The notes: a model not told the origin generated them from the sequence alone. Positions 37,747-47,878 are shown, numbered from the stretch's first letter. The stretch: 64,000 nt of DNA from Pontivivens insulae (GCF_900302495.1 NZ_OMKW01000003.1:310001-374000), one strand, 5' to 3'. A program made the numbers and translations.

Positions 37747-39596
37747 GCCACTCTCTCCAACCAGAATTCGACACTGCGTGCGGGCAGCGCCACGCCGAAA
37801 TCGCGGACCGCGATCCACTCCCCTTCGGGCAATTGCACCTGGCGGGCGTGATGCGTCGGATTGATCGCGATGACCGCGCCGTCGATGCGCATCATCAACG
37901 CATCCGCATCCCACCAATGTTCCATTGGCGCCCCCTCCAGGGTCAACCATTCCACGTCTTGCCCGGACCACTCATGAAGCCCGGCAAGGGCCGGAACAGC
38001 GGCGCGCGCTGTCGCGTAGAGCTGGGCGATCCCCTCCAACACGCGGTCGCGCCCCTCCCAGTCGATCCAGCCGATCTCACTGTCCTGGCAATAAGCGTTG
38101 TTATTGCCCTGCTGCGAGCGCCCGAATTCGTCACCGGCCGTCAGCATGATGGTCCCACGTGACGCAAAGAGTGTCCCTAAGAGCCCGGCCACATCAGCCC
38201 GCCGGGCATGCCGGATCGCAGGATCGTCCGTTGGTCCTTCGACCCCATTGTTCCAGCTGAGATTCTCGTTGTGCCCGTCGCGGTTCCCTTCGCCATTGGC
38301 CTGATTGTGCTTTTCGGCATGGGCGACCATGTCGGCCAGTGTGAACCCGTCATGGGCCGCAATGAAGTTCACGCTGCGGGTTTGGACAGCGAAAGTGTCA
38401 AAGGAACCGGCGAGCCGGGTTGCCAGATCGCCAATCCTATGCGCATCGCCCCGCCAGATCCGCCGGATGTCGTCCCGATAACGGTCGTTCCATTCGAGGA
38501 ATGGAGCACCAAATTGCCCCAGCTGATAGCCGCCCGGCCCGATGTCCCACGGCTCCATGATCAGATGGCCGGCACCGATCACTGGATCATCGCGGAGCAT
38601 GGCAAGCGTCTCCGCCTCGGCAGAGAAGCCATCTGCCGTGCGACCGAGGACGGGCCCAAGGTCAAATCGAAATCCATCCACACCGGCTTGCAGCCGGAAA
38701 TGACACAGCGTGTCGCGGATCATCTCTCGCATCACAGGGTGATCGCAGGCGACCGTATTGCCGCACCCCGTGTCGTTCACCAGCCTTTGCCCTGTGTGGC
38801 GGTAATAGTCACGGTTCGCCAATCCACGGAAACTGACGGTGGGACCCCCGGAGTCGCTTTCGGCGGTGTGGTTGAAAACAAGATCGAGCAGCACGCCGAT
38901 GCCCGCGTCCCGCAGCGCTGCCACAGTATCGCGCAGCTCCGACATGCCGCCGGGACACAGGCGCGGGTCGAGCGCCATGAACGTGACCGGGTTGTACCCC
39001 CAGAAATTGCGCAGTCCGAGCGGCGGCAAATGCCGTTCGTCCAGGGTCGCGGTGATCGGCATCAATTCGACCGCTGCGACATGCAAGGATTTCAGATGCG
39101 CGATAATGGCCGGATGCGCGAGTGCTGCAACCGTGCCCCGCTGCGCCTCGGGCACGTCCGGGTGTTTGAGGGTGAAGCCACGGACATTGACCTCGTAAAT
39201 CAAACCGCCCGGCGTGAACACAGGCGCGTCCGTCAGATCGGGAAGCGGGGCGCGCACAACGGCAAGTGGCACCGCATTCCGGGTATCGAGCCCGTAGGCA
39301 CCAAGTACGGGATCATAGGTGTAGGGGGCCGAAATCTCGGTCGCATAGGGATCGACGAGGCGTTTGTCGGGGTCGAACCACTGCGCCGCATCGGGATCGT
39401 ATTGGCCGTCTGCCCGCAGGTGATAGCCCTCCCCCTCCGCCAAATCGCACAGGCCCGTCCACCAACCGTCTGCCTGCTCTAGCGGTGTTGTGCCCCGCGG
39501 TCCCTCGACCCAAACAGATGCTGCTTCGGGCGCATAGACGGTCACGCGGCAACCGTCAGCCGTCAGATGGGCACCGGGCGGATAGGGAGCCTGCAT
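37743..39596 (-). CDS. glgX: glycogen debranching enzyme GlgX
   Basis: This 617-residue GH13 isoamylase-type enzyme removes short alpha-1,6 branches from phosphorylase limit dextrin. It is somewhat shorter than many GlgX proteins (650-700). An N-terminal CBM48 domain (about 5-110) precedes the barrel. Catalytic residues are Asp312 (DGFRFDLG), Glu348 (LIMEPWDIGPGG) and Asp416 (AAHDGFTLAD). A 14-bp operator-like palindrome lies 10-23 nt before the ATG and runs into the GAGGA Shine-Dalgarno, so a bound repressor would block this promoter or leader. Confidence 0.93.
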   Translation of the reverse strand: MQAPYPPGAHLTADGCRVTVYAPEAASVWVEGPRGTTPLEQADGWWTGLCDLAEGEGYHLRADGQYDPDAAQWFDPDKRLVDPYATEISAPYTYDPVLGAYGLDTRNAVPLAVVRAPLPDLTDAPVFTPGGLIYEVNVRGFTLKHPDVPEAQRGTVAALAHPAIIAHLKSLHVAAVELMPITATLDERHLPPLGLRNFWGYNPVTFMALDPRLCPGGMSELRDTVAALRDAGIGVLLDLVFNHTAESDSGGPTVSFRGLANRDYYRHTGQRLVNDTGCGNTVACDHPVMREMIRDTLCHFRLQAGVDGFRFDLGPVLGRTADGFSAEAETLAMLRDDPVIGAGHLIMEPWDIGPGGYQLGQFGAPFLEWNDRYRDDIRRIWRGDAHRIGDLATRLAGSFDTFAVQTRSVNFIAAHDGFTLADMVAHAEKHNQANGEGNRDGHNENLSWNNGVEGPTDDPAIRHARRADVAGLLGTLFASRGTIMLTAGDEFGRSQQGNNNAYCQDSEIGWIDWEGRDRVLEGIAQLYATARAAVPALAGLHEWSGQDVEWLTLEGAPMEHWWDADALMMRIDGAVIAINPTHHARQVQLPEGEWIAVRDFGVALPARSVEFWLERVA

Positions 39597-39605
39597 AAAG
39601 AATCC

Positions 39606-39619
39606 TCAAAGCGTTTTGA
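39606..39619. promoter_or_regulatory. LacI-type operator candidate upstream of glgX
   Basis: TCAAAGCGTTTTGA is a near-perfect palindrome with a central CG. It shares TCAAANCGNTTTGA with the sites at 45216 and 47992. It lies 10 nt upstream of the glgX ATG. Confidence 0.6.
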
Positions 39620-39684
39620 ATGGACATAGCGTGATGCCCGGAAGGTGGCGAGTGCGATCGTCCGTGGAAAAGGAACTGAACAGG

Positions 39685-41094
39685 TCAGGACTGCAAGAGA
39701 TCACGGTAAAGCGCTGCATACTCCCCCGCCGACCGCCCCCAGCCGACATCGGTTTTCATGCCGGCCCGCTGCATCGCGCCCCATAGCTTGGGTTGCTCGT
39801 AGAGCGCCACGGTGCGGCGCAGTGCCGCCTCCAACGCGTCACCATTGTCAACATCATGGATCACACCGGTTGCCGTGCCAGCGCGGATCGCGGCCATGTT
39901 CGCATCAATGACCGTGTCGGCCAGCCCACCGGTGCGCGCGACCACCGGGATGCAGCCATAGCGCAGGGCGTAGAGCTGTGTCAGGCCACATGGCTCGAAG
40001 CGGGATGGGATCAGAAAGGCGTCGGCTCCCCCCTGCATCAGATGGCTGAGGCCCTCATCATATCCGATCAGCGTGCCGACCTTTCCCGGATGGCGTTCAG
40101 CCGCATCGGTAAAGGCGCGCTCAAGCGTCGGGTCACCGGACCCGAGTACTGCGAGCCGCGCGCCCATGCCAACCAAAGCGCCAACGCGATCCGCCAGAAT
40201 GTCGAGACCCTTTTGAGCGGTCAGGCGCGAGACGACCGCGAAGATTGGGCCGTCGCCCTCCAGACCAAATCGGGCGGCAACGGCCGCCTTGTTCGCCTTT
40301 CGCCGACCCAGCCCGCGCGCGGAATAGTTCGCCGTCAGTGTTGGATCAGTGGCCGGGTCCCACACATCGGTATCAATACCGTTTACGATCCCATGCAGAT
40401 CCTTTGCGCGTGAACCAATCACGCCCTCCATTCCCATGCCATAGGCAGGCCCAAGAATTTCGCGCGCATAAGTCGGGCTGACGGTCGTGATCGCATTCGC
40501 CGTGGCGAGCCCCCCCTTCAGAAAGCTGACATCGCCATAATATTCGAGACCGTCCATACCATAGGCGGCCTCCGGCAAGCCGAGATCGCTGAAAATATCA
40601 CCGGAATAGCGGCCCTGAAACGCGATGTTGTGGATGGTCAAAACAGTCGGAATATCCGCCTGATAGCGCGCATAGACCGGCACCAATGCGGCCTGCCAGT
40701 CATGGGCGTGGATCAGGTCCGGTTGCCAAGTCACCGCGCCCCTCGCGATGGCGATGGCAGCCCTGCTCAACGCCGCGAACCGCGCCGGGTTATCGCCAAA
40801 ATCATTTCCATCCGTGCCAGAATAGGGTCCGCCCTCCCGCTTAAAGAGCGACGGCCAGTCCAGTACGAAGAGATCCAGCCCCCCACCCTTTGCGGTGAGA
40901 ATCCGTCCACCCTCAAACGCCACCTCCGCCCCGATCTGATCAAGGGCGTCCATCACCTTCGGATAGCCAGGCACGAGCGTGCGCATCTCAACACCTTGCG
41001 GGGCGAGAGCTGACGGCAATGCGCCAGCCACATCAGCCAGCCCCCCGGTCTTGATCAGCGGATAGACTTCCGAAGCAACAGAGAGGACTTTCAT
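39685..41094 (-). CDS. glgA: glycogen synthase
   Basis: This 469-residue GT5 enzyme transfers glucose from ADP-glucose to glycogen. The ADP-glucose binding KTGGLADV is at residues 15-22. The C-terminal GT-B domain has [13 protein letters not shown] and the catalytic block [18 protein letters not shown]. Length is standard. It lies 54 nt downstream of glgC and 88 nt upstream of glgX. Confidence 0.96.
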   Translation of the reverse strand: MKVLSVASEVYPLIKTGGLADVAGALPSALAPQGVEMRTLVPGYPKVMDALDQIGAEVAFEGGRILTAKGGGLDLFVLDWPSLFKREGGPYSGTDGNDFGDNPARFAALSRAAIAIARGAVTWQPDLIHAHDWQAALVPVYARYQADIPTVLTIHNIAFQGRYSGDIFSDLGLPEAAYGMDGLEYYGDVSFLKGGLATANAITTVSPTYAREILGPAYGMGMEGVIGSRAKDLHGIVNGIDTDVWDPATDPTLTANYSARGLGRRKANKAAVAARFGLEGDGPIFAVVSRLTAQKGLDILADRVGALVGMGARLAVLGSGDPTLERAFTDAAERHPGKVGTLIGYDEGLSHLMQGGADAFLIPSRFEPCGLTQLYALRYGCIPVVARTGGLADTVIDANMAAIRAGTATGVIHDVDNGDALEAALRRTVALYEQPKLWGAMQRAGMKTDVGWGRSAGEYAALYRDLLQS

Positions 41095-41148
41095 TGCGGA
41101 CTTCCTTGCAAGTGGGCTGCCGCGTGATCGGTGCGCCAGCCCGGATCG

Positions 41149-42402
41149 TCAACCGTCGATCGCGTCGATCATCTTCTGCGTGATCAGCACAATCCCATTT
41201 TCCGTTCGGCGGAACCGGCGGGCATCCAGTTCGGGATCTTCACCTACAACCATTCCTTCAGGGATCGTCACACCGCGGTCGAGCACAACATTCTTTAGCC
41301 GTGCATGTCGTCCGATCTCACAGCCCGGCAGGATCACGGCCTTGTCGAGCTGAGAATACGAATTGGTGCGCACGCCGGAAAAGCAGAGCGAGTTCGACAT
41401 CTCGGTTCCCGAAATGATGCAATCGCCTGAAACCAGCGATTGCACGGCAAAGCCCCGGCGGCCTTCCTCGTTATGCACGAATTTCGCAGGCGGCAGCGTC
41501 TCTGCATGGGTCCAGATCGGCCAATCGCGGTCATAGAGATCAAGCTCTGGCACCGTAGAGGTCAGATCCACATTTGCCTGCCAATAGGCGTCGACGGTCC
41601 CGACATCCTTCCAATAGGCGATGCTTTCGCTGTCGGATTTGACGCAGGAGCTGTCGAAGCGGTGGGCCTGCGCGTGACCATGCTTCACGATATAGGGGAT
41701 GATATCGCCGCCGAAATCGCGCTTTGAACCGGGCGTCTCCGCATCCCGGCGCAATTCCTCCATCAGGAACGCGGTGTTGAACACATAAATTCCCATCGAG
41801 GCGAGCGCATTGCCCTCATCCCCCGGAATGCCCGGTGGATCGGCTGGTTTTTCAACAAAGTCTGTGATGCGGTCCGTCTTGTCGACATGCATCACGCCAA
41901 AGCCCGTTGCCTCCATCCGTGGGACGGTAAGGCAGCCGATGGTGACATCCGCGCCAGAGTTCACATGCTGTTGCAGCATGATCTCGTAATCCATTTTGTA
42001 GATATGGTCGCCCGCCAGGATCACCATGTATTGCGGGTCATAATCCTCGATGATGTCGATGTTCTGAAAGACGGCATCCGCCGTTCCCTCGTACCATGCG
42101 TCAGACATGCGCTGGGAGGCAGGCAGGATATCGAAGCTCTCATTCCGTTCTGTGCGCAGGAAGTTCCAGCCGCGGTTGAGGTGCCGGATCAGGGAGTGGG
42201 CCTTGTACTGCGTGGCAACGCCCATGCGGCGAATGCCGGAATTCAGCGCATTGGACAGCGCAAAGTCGATGATCCGGGTCTTGCCGCCAAAATAGACCGC
42301 CGGTTTTGCACGAATATCGGTCAGTTCCTTAAGCCTTGAGCCGCGCCCGCCTGCAAGTACATAGGCCATGGCGTCCCGGCTGAGTGGTCCTTGATGTGTC
42401 AT
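41149..42402 (-). CDS. glgC: glucose-1-phosphate adenylyltransferase
   Basis: This 417-residue enzyme makes ADP-glucose from glucose-1-phosphate and ATP, the committed step of glycogen synthesis. [16 protein letters not shown] is the nucleotide-binding loop. [10 protein letters not shown] holds a catalytic Asp, and FVEKPADP the substrate-binding Lys. The C-terminal left-handed beta-helix follows. I chose the ATG at 42402 because AAGGGAG sits 6 nt upstream of it, while the ATG at 42408 touches the same Shine-Dalgarno. Confidence 0.96.
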   Translation of the reverse strand: MTHQGPLSRDAMAYVLAGGRGSRLKELTDIRAKPAVYFGGKTRIIDFALSNALNSGIRRMGVATQYKAHSLIRHLNRGWNFLRTERNESFDILPASQRMSDAWYEGTADAVFQNIDIIEDYDPQYMVILAGDHIYKMDYEIMLQQHVNSGADVTIGCLTVPRMEATGFGVMHVDKTDRITDFVEKPADPPGIPGDEGNALASMGIYVFNTAFLMEELRRDAETPGSKRDFGGDIIPYIVKHGHAQAHRFDSSCVKSDSESIAYWKDVGTVDAYWQANVDLTSTVPELDLYDRDWPIWTHAETLPPAKFVHNEEGRRGFAVQSLVSGDCIISGTEMSNSLCFSGVRTNSYSQLDKAVILPGCEIGRHARLKNVVLDRGVTIPEGMVVGEDPELDARRFRRTENGIVLITQKMIDAIDG

Positions 42403-42489
42403 CGGCATCTCCCTTCTCATTCTGTCCGAGCGCCTCTTGACCGGGCGCTGCGGCGTGTTTCAATCGGCCCAAAACAAGGGCCCTGTTTG

Positions 42490-42711
42490 CTATGCCCAGG
42501 TGCGCAGGGCGTCCGTTTCGCGCTGCAGACGGGCTTGCAGTTCCGCCAGTTTGGCGAGCGCCTCATCTTTTTGAGGCCCCTCCTCCATCTGCGGCAATCG
42601 CCCCTCAAGATCCGCAATCATCCGCTGAAGGACGAGCGCGTTGGGCGCTTTGCGCGGCGCGCGCGGCTTTCGACCGACAAGGCGGAGCAAGGCAGAAATC
42701 ATCCCGCTCAC
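42490..42711 (-). CDS. 73-residue helical protein in the glycogen operon
   Basis: This 73-residue protein is basic at the N-terminus (LLRLVGRKPRAPRKAP), then consists of a predicted helical hairpin or coiled coil (LQRMIADLEGRLPQ, EALAKLAELQARLQRETDAL). Its last 20 residues resemble the C-terminus of the neighbouring DUF1992 protein (ELQARLQRETDALRTWA against DLQTRLGIEMDAVRRFG), so it may have arisen by duplication. It overlaps that gene by 4 nt. The function is unknown. Confidence 0.65.
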   Translation of the reverse strand: MSGMISALLRLVGRKPRAPRKAPNALVLQRMIADLEGRLPQMEEGPQKDEALAKLAELQARLQRETDALRTWA

Positions 42712-43022
42712 CCAAAGCGCCTGACGGCGTCCATCTCGATCCCCAGCCGGGTCTGCAGGTCAGCAATTTTTCTCATCTGAGCCTTCCGTGCCTCTTCATC
42801 GCGCAGGGCGGCCAGCGCTTTTGTCTCCATCGCAATGCGTTGTTGCAGCTCAACGATCAGAGGTTTCGTCCCGCTTTCCTTCATAATGCGGTCAGTGACC
42901 GCGTTCTGCGGATTATTGACCCGGGCGATCGGCTGTCCCTGTCCCGGCAGATTGTCGAAAGCCCCTTCTTTTTGGGCCTTGTTGACGATCTGGTCGATCA
43001 GATCGATGAGCGGATGATCCAT
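42708..43022 (-). CDS. DUF1992 domain protein
   Basis: This 104-residue protein has the DUF1992 (DNAJC28-type conserved) domain: IDQIVNKAQKEGAFDNLPGQ followed by NPQNAVTDRIMKESGTKP and a helical C-terminus. It has no J-domain, as is usual in bacteria. The function is unknown. It starts 3 nt after the glgB stop and is clearly part of the glg transcript, which suggests a link to glycogen enzymes or granules. Confidence 0.85.
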   Translation of the reverse strand: MDHPLIDLIDQIVNKAQKEGAFDNLPGQGQPIARVNNPQNAVTDRIMKESGTKPLIVELQQRIAMETKALAALRDEEARKAQMRKIADLQTRLGIEMDAVRRFG

Positions 43023-43025
43023 GCT

Positions 43026-45200
43026 CTACCCTTCAAACACGAAGAACATTGTAGACAGCGGTGGCAGTGTTAGCGTGATCGAACCATCACTTGCCTCAAC
43101 ACCGCCCATATTTCCGACGCCCGAGCCACCATACACTGTCGCATCGGTGTTCAGCACCTCGGCCCAGCGCCCGCTAAGTCGTTCCGGCAATGGAACGCGG
43201 TATCCCTCGCGCACGGCCGGCGTCATGTTCGAAACCACCAGAACCGGATTGCCCCCTGGCGCGTGGCGCAGCCAGGCGAAGACGGAATTGTCGGCATCGT
43301 CACCCACGACCACCTCAACGCCATCGCCCTCATTGTCGCGCCCGTGCAGGGCAGGCAACTGTTTGTAGGCGGCGTTCAGGTCACGGACGAGGTCCTTCAT
43401 CCCGCGTTTCAGCGGATCGTCGAGCAAATGCCAGTCGAGGCCACGGCTTTCTGACCACTCCTCCTCCTGTGCAAATTCCTGCCCCATGAAGAGCAGCTTT
43501 TTGCCCGGATAGCCCCACATGAAGCCGTAATAGGCCCGCAGGTTCGCGTGCTTTTGCCAAGTGTCGCCGGGCATCTTGGCGAGCAGGCTGCCCTTGCCGT
43601 GGACCACCTCGTCATGGCTGAGCGGCAGGACGAAATTCTCGCTCATCGCGTAGTGGAAAGTGAACATCATCTCGCCATGGTGATGCTTCCGGTAGATCGG
43701 ATCCTTCGACATGTATTCCAGCGTGTCGTGCATCCAGCCCATGTTCCACTTGAAGCCGAAGCCAAGACCGCCCGCATCCGTGGGCTGGGAAACGCCGGGG
43801 AACGCCGTGGATTCCTCTGCGATGGTCATGATGTTGGGATGGGCGCCATAGACCGCCTCATTCATCCGCATGAGGAAGGCGACCGCCTCTTTGTTGACGT
43901 TGCCGCCCTCATCATTCGGGACCCATTGCCCCTCTTCACGGGAATAATCGAGGTAGAGCATCGACGCGACAGCATCCACGCGGAGGCCGTCGACGTGATA
44001 CTTTTCCGCCCAGAACAGCGCATTGTTGACGAGGTAGTTTTCCACCTCGCGCCGCCCAAAATTGTAGATCAGCGTGTTCCAGTCAGGGTGATACCCCTGC
44101 CGCGGGTCCGCATGTTCATAAAGCGCGGTGCCATCGAACTTACCCAAGCCATGCGCGTCCGTCGGGAAATGGGCGGGCACCCAGTCGAGGATGACGCCCA
44201 GTCCTGCGCCATGTGCCCCTTCCATGAACCGGGCAAATCCGTCCGGCTCCCCAAAGCGCGCACTTGGCGCATAGAGGCCGGTGGTCTGGTACCCCCAGCT
44301 TGGATCATAGGGATGTTCGGAAATCGGCAAAAACTCGATATGGGTAAATCCCATCTTAACGCAGTAGGGGATCAGTCGGTCGGCCATCGCGTCCCAGCTT
44401 AGGAACCCGCCATCATCGTCGCGCTGCCAACTGCCCGGATGCACCTCGTAGATCGAAACCGGCGTGCGGCGCTTGTCCGCTCCCTTCCAGTGATCGACAT
44501 GGCCCTTGTCCTGCCAGTCATGATTGCCGTGCTTGTGCACGATGCTGGCCGTGTCGGGACGCATCTCGGCAGCGAAAGCGAAGGGATCAGCCTTGAGTGG
44601 CAACAAGCCCCCATTTGCATCGATCAGCTCGAACTTATAGGCCTCTCCCGCCGTGACGCCGGGGACGAAAATCTCCCAAACGCCGGTGGACATGCGCAAT
44701 CGCATCGCATGCCGCCGCCCGTCCCAATTGTTAAACGGTCCGACTACCGATACACGTCGCGCATTTGGGGCCCAGACAGCGAAATTCGTGCCCTCGACCC
44801 CCTCATGGGTGATGACCTGCGCCCCCATGCGATCAAACAGGCGGCTATGAGACCCCTCATTGTAGAGGTAGTCATCCATATCGCCGAGCACCGGGGAAAA
44901 GCTGTAAGGGTCCATCACCGACCATTTGGCATCCGCATTAGACGCGCGCAGGCGGACAGGTTGCCGCTTGCTAGCGGCGATCTCTCCGTCAAAAAATCCC
45001 TGTGGGTCGCGGCAGGTCAGCGCGCCAAGCGCCTTACCTTCAAGCGTTTCGATCTCGACACTCTGCGCACCCGGAACGAAGGCGCGGGCGATATACCCAC
45101 TGCTGGTCTGGTGCAGGCCCAGAAGGCCAAAGGGGTCGGAATGGGTTCCAGAAAGGATTGCGGCAATGGCTCCTGGCTCGGTCAGGGGTCGTTTTGCCAT
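43026..45200 (-). CDS. glgB: 1,4-alpha-glucan branching enzyme
   Basis: This 724-residue GH13 enzyme forms alpha-1,6 branches in glycogen. It has an N-terminal extension domain, a CBM48 domain (about 115-215), then the barrel with nucleophile Asp409 (DGLRVDAV), acid Glu at about 462 (TIAEESTAFP) and Asp530 (LSHDEVVHGK). Length equals that of E. coli GlgB. GAAGGAGG precedes the ATG, and a palindromic operator candidate abuts that Shine-Dalgarno. It is first in the glgB-glgC-glgA-glgX operon. Confidence 0.97.
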   Translation of the reverse strand: MAKRPLTEPGAIAAILSGTHSDPFGLLGLHQTSSGYIARAFVPGAQSVEIETLEGKALGALTCRDPQGFFDGEIAASKRQPVRLRASNADAKWSVMDPYSFSPVLGDMDDYLYNEGSHSRLFDRMGAQVITHEGVEGTNFAVWAPNARRVSVVGPFNNWDGRRHAMRLRMSTGVWEIFVPGVTAGEAYKFELIDANGGLLPLKADPFAFAAEMRPDTASIVHKHGNHDWQDKGHVDHWKGADKRRTPVSIYEVHPGSWQRDDDGGFLSWDAMADRLIPYCVKMGFTHIEFLPISEHPYDPSWGYQTTGLYAPSARFGEPDGFARFMEGAHGAGLGVILDWVPAHFPTDAHGLGKFDGTALYEHADPRQGYHPDWNTLIYNFGRREVENYLVNNALFWAEKYHVDGLRVDAVASMLYLDYSREEGQWVPNDEGGNVNKEAVAFLMRMNEAVYGAHPNIMTIAEESTAFPGVSQPTDAGGLGFGFKWNMGWMHDTLEYMSKDPIYRKHHHGEMMFTFHYAMSENFVLPLSHDEVVHGKGSLLAKMPGDTWQKHANLRAYYGFMWGYPGKKLLFMGQEFAQEEEWSESRGLDWHLLDDPLKRGMKDLVRDLNAAYKQLPALHGRDNEGDGVEVVVGDDADNSVFAWLRHAPGGNPVLVVSNMTPAVREGYRVPLPERLSGRWAEVLNTDATVYGGSGVGNMGGVEASDGSITLTLPPLSTMFFVFEG

Positions 45201-45215
45201 GCAGACTTTCCTCCT

Positions 45216-45229
45216 TCAAATCGCTTTGA
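45216..45229. promoter_or_regulatory. LacI-type operator candidate upstream of glgB
   Basis: TCAAATCGCTTTGA, a palindrome with a central CG, lies 16-29 bp upstream of the glgB ATG and directly abuts the Shine-Dalgarno. It is the same 14-bp pattern as at 39606 and 47992. Confidence 0.62.
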
Positions 45230-45314
45230 GGCTCGCTGACAATTTACCCTTTCGCAAGGCGTAATCGTACGGCCCATTAAACCCTTCAACGTCTCGCCCC
45301 CACGTCAGTTCCGC

Positions 45315-45341
45315 AAAAAACGCTCTGAAGTGGCGTTTTTT
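45315..45341. terminator. A/T-flanked hairpin, second terminator behind glgP
   Basis: AAAAAACGC (45315-45323) and GCGTTTTTT (45333-45341) form a 9-bp stem with a 9-nt loop. It can end transcription on both strands and lies downstream of the first glgP terminator. Confidence 0.75.
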
Positions 45342-45342
45342 T

Positions 45343-45381
45343 CGAAAACGAAAAGGCCGCCCTCCTCAGGAGAGCGGCCTT
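45343..45381 (-). terminator. rho-independent terminator of glgP
   Basis: The stem AAGGCCGC (45353-45360) / GCGGCCTT (45374-45381) has an inner CTCCT/AGGAG stem. On the minus strand it is followed by TTCGTTTTCG. It lies 22 nt after the glgP stop codon and separates glgP from glgB, so glgB needs its own promoter. Confidence 0.85.
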
Positions 45382-45403
45382 CGCATCATGCGGCTCGAGA
45401 GGA

Positions 45404-47878
45404 TCAGTTAATGACGTTCCAGATTTCGCGGCCATATTGCCGGATCGTGCGATCAGAGCTGAAATATCCCATACGGGCCGCGTTCCGGATGGCCATGGCC
45501 TGCCAGCGCGGCTGTTCGGCCCAGATCCCGTCAACGTCACGCTGCGCCGCGGCGTAGCTGTCAAAATCAGCAGCCACCATGAACCAATCGGACATCCGCA
45601 GCCCAGCGACCAGATCAGCGTAGCGGTTGCGATCCTCGGGTGAGAAAACGCCACTTTCGATCGCTTTCAGGGCCTGGCTCAACTCCGGCGATGCCGCGAT
45701 GACCTCTTCCGGCGAATAGCCGTTGGCGCGTTTCTCGGCGACTTCGGCGGCAGTCAGGCCAAAGATGATGATATTCTCTGCACCGATATGCTCGCGCATC
45801 TCGACATTCGCGCCGTCCAGCGTGCCGATGGTCAGCGCGCCGTTCAGAGCAAATTTCATGTTGCCGGTGCCGGAGGCCTCCATTCCGGCGGTCGAAATCT
45901 GCTCTGACAGGTCCGCTGCGGGCACCATGACCTCAGCAAGGCTGACATTGTAGTTCGGAAGGAAGGCCACCTTCAGCACATCACGCGTTGCGGGATCTGC
46001 GTTGACCACACGCGCCACGTCATTGGCGAGTTTGATGATAAGTTTCGCGTTATGATAGCTCGACGCGGCCTTGCCCGCGAACAGTTTCACGCGCGGCGCC
46101 CAGGCCCGCTCAGGGTGGGAGCGGATCTGATCGTAGAGCGCGACCGTCTCCACAATGTTCATCAGCTGACGCTTGTATTCGTGAATCCGCTTGATCTGGA
46201 TATCGAACATGGCGGACGGGTCGACTTTCAGGCCGATCCGCTTTTCGATGACCCCTGCCAGTCGGTCCTTGTTTGCTCGCTTGATGGCGGCAAACCGCTC
46301 CTGAAACGCCGCGTCCTCTGCAACCGTATCAAGCGCTTTCATCGCATCAAGGTCGGACATGATGCTGTCGCCCGTAACCTCACGCGACAGATTGTAGAGG
46401 CCCGGGTTGCACTGCATCAGCCAACGACGCGGAGTTATGCCGTTGGTCTTGTTGTTGATGCGCAGCGGATAAAGCTTGTGGAGATCCTTGAAGACGGTCT
46501 CTTTCATCAATTCGGTGTGGAGCCCGGAAACACCATTGATCGAGTGCGCTCCGACAAAGGCAAGATTGCCCATACGCACACGACGCTCCCCATGCTCATC
46601 AATCAGGGACATGCCCGCAACCTGCGCGTCATCGAAGGTTCCCGTGGCCCGCGCCTCGCGCAGAACACGTGCGTTGATCTTGTAGATCAGCTGCATGTGC
46701 CGCGGCAAAAGCTGCTCAAACAGCGGCACCGGCCAGCTTTCCAGCGCCTCAGGCAGCAAAGTGTGGTTCGTGTAGGCAATGGTGCGCTTGGTGATGTCCC
46801 ATGCCGTGTCAAAGTCGAGATTATGGACATCGATCAACAGGCGCATCAACTCGGCCACGCTGACAGCCGGGTGCGTGTCGTTCAACTGGATGGCGGCCTT
46901 CTCGGGCAGCGATGTGATCCGCCCGAATTGCGCCATGTGCCGTCGCAGGATGTCCTGCAAGGACGCAGACGAGAAGAAGAACTCCTGCCGCAGACGCAGT
47001 GCCTGCCCCGCGGGAGTGGCGTCCGCGGGATAGAGCACGCGGCTCAGCGCCTCTGCTTTCATCGAATCCTGCAACGCGCCCATATGGTCGCCCCGGTTGA
47101 AGGCTTCCAGCTCCAGCGGATCAATCGGTTCTGCCCGCCACAGGCGCAGGGTGTTCACCCGTTTGGCTTTCCAGCCCACGATGGGGGTGTCGAAGGCTTC
47201 CGCCCAGAACCGCTCTGCCGGTTTCCAGGTGCAGTTATCCGCATCGTCACGTTCGATATGACCACCGAATCCGATCTCATAGCGGCTTTCGCGGCGCTCG
47301 AATTCCCATGGGTTGCCATGTTCCAGCCATGTCTCCGGCAGTTCGACCTGCCAGCCATCGCTCAATTCCTGGCGGAACATGCCGTTCTGATAGCGGATGC
47401 CATAGCCATAGGCGGGGATATCGACGCTCGCCATGCTCTCCATGAAACAGGCGGCAAGACGTCCCAGACCGCCATTGCCAAGTGCGGCGTCGGGTTCCAA
47501 CTCCCGGATCAGGTCGAGCTCGACACCCAACTCGCCCAGCGCCTCCTGCATCTCGCCCACCAGTTCAAGATTGGTGACAGCGTCGCGCATCAGACGCCCG
47601 ATCAGGAACTCCATCGACAGGTAATAAACCCGCTTGCCCTCACGACGATAGGTCTCCCGCGTGCTTTCCATCCAGCGCTCGACCACACGGTCACGCACGA
47701 CGAGAACAGCTGCGGTCAGCCAATCATCCGGGGTTGCCACTGTCGCATCCTTACCGATGCGATACGTCAGGCGATCCACAATATCCGCAGCAAGCCGCGC
47801 AGGGTCAGAGCTTTTGGGCGTTGGCGATGGCAAGTTCATATCGGTGGTATCCATCTGACCTCTCAGCAAAGCACTCAT
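45404..47878 (-). CDS. glgP: glycogen/maltodextrin phosphorylase
   Basis: This 824-residue GT35 enzyme releases glucose-1-phosphate from alpha-1,4-glucan ends. The PLP-binding lysine is in EASGTGNMKFALNGALTIG. Other landmarks are YYLSMEFLIGRLMRDA, ALGNGGLGRLAACF and NDTHPAVSVAELMR. I chose the ATG at 47878 behind GAGGACGAGAAG. The reading frame stays open to 48262 on this strand, but that stretch covers the divergent gene and is not coding. An ATG at 47854 is an alternative start. Confidence 0.95.
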   Translation of the reverse strand: MSALLRGQMDTTDMNLPSPTPKSSDPARLAADIVDRLTYRIGKDATVATPDDWLTAAVLVVRDRVVERWMESTRETYRREGKRVYYLSMEFLIGRLMRDAVTNLELVGEMQEALGELGVELDLIRELEPDAALGNGGLGRLAACFMESMASVDIPAYGYGIRYQNGMFRQELSDGWQVELPETWLEHGNPWEFERRESRYEIGFGGHIERDDADNCTWKPAERFWAEAFDTPIVGWKAKRVNTLRLWRAEPIDPLELEAFNRGDHMGALQDSMKAEALSRVLYPADATPAGQALRLRQEFFFSSASLQDILRRHMAQFGRITSLPEKAAIQLNDTHPAVSVAELMRLLIDVHNLDFDTAWDITKRTIAYTNHTLLPEALESWPVPLFEQLLPRHMQLIYKINARVLREARATGTFDDAQVAGMSLIDEHGERRVRMGNLAFVGAHSINGVSGLHTELMKETVFKDLHKLYPLRINNKTNGITPRRWLMQCNPGLYNLSREVTGDSIMSDLDAMKALDTVAEDAAFQERFAAIKRANKDRLAGVIEKRIGLKVDPSAMFDIQIKRIHEYKRQLMNIVETVALYDQIRSHPERAWAPRVKLFAGKAASSYHNAKLIIKLANDVARVVNADPATRDVLKVAFLPNYNVSLAEVMVPAADLSEQISTAGMEASGTGNMKFALNGALTIGTLDGANVEMREHIGAENIIIFGLTAAEVAEKRANGYSPEEVIAASPELSQALKAIESGVFSPEDRNRYADLVAGLRMSDWFMVAADFDSYAAAQRDVDGIWAEQPRWQAMAIRNAARMGYFSSDRTIRQYGREIWNVIN

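Noticed and set aside
37747-37971. N-terminal extension of the alpha-glucosidase
   Set aside because: It lies inside the 3' end of glgX in another frame. The GH13 N-terminus begins at the ATG 37746.
38208-39482. Plus-strand open frame of 424 codons opposite glgX
   Set aside because: It is a shadow of glgX. Composition and lack of any domain argue against coding.
42708-43022. DnaJ-type co-chaperone
   Set aside because: The protein has the DUF1992 domain shared with DNAJC28 but no J-domain or HPD motif.
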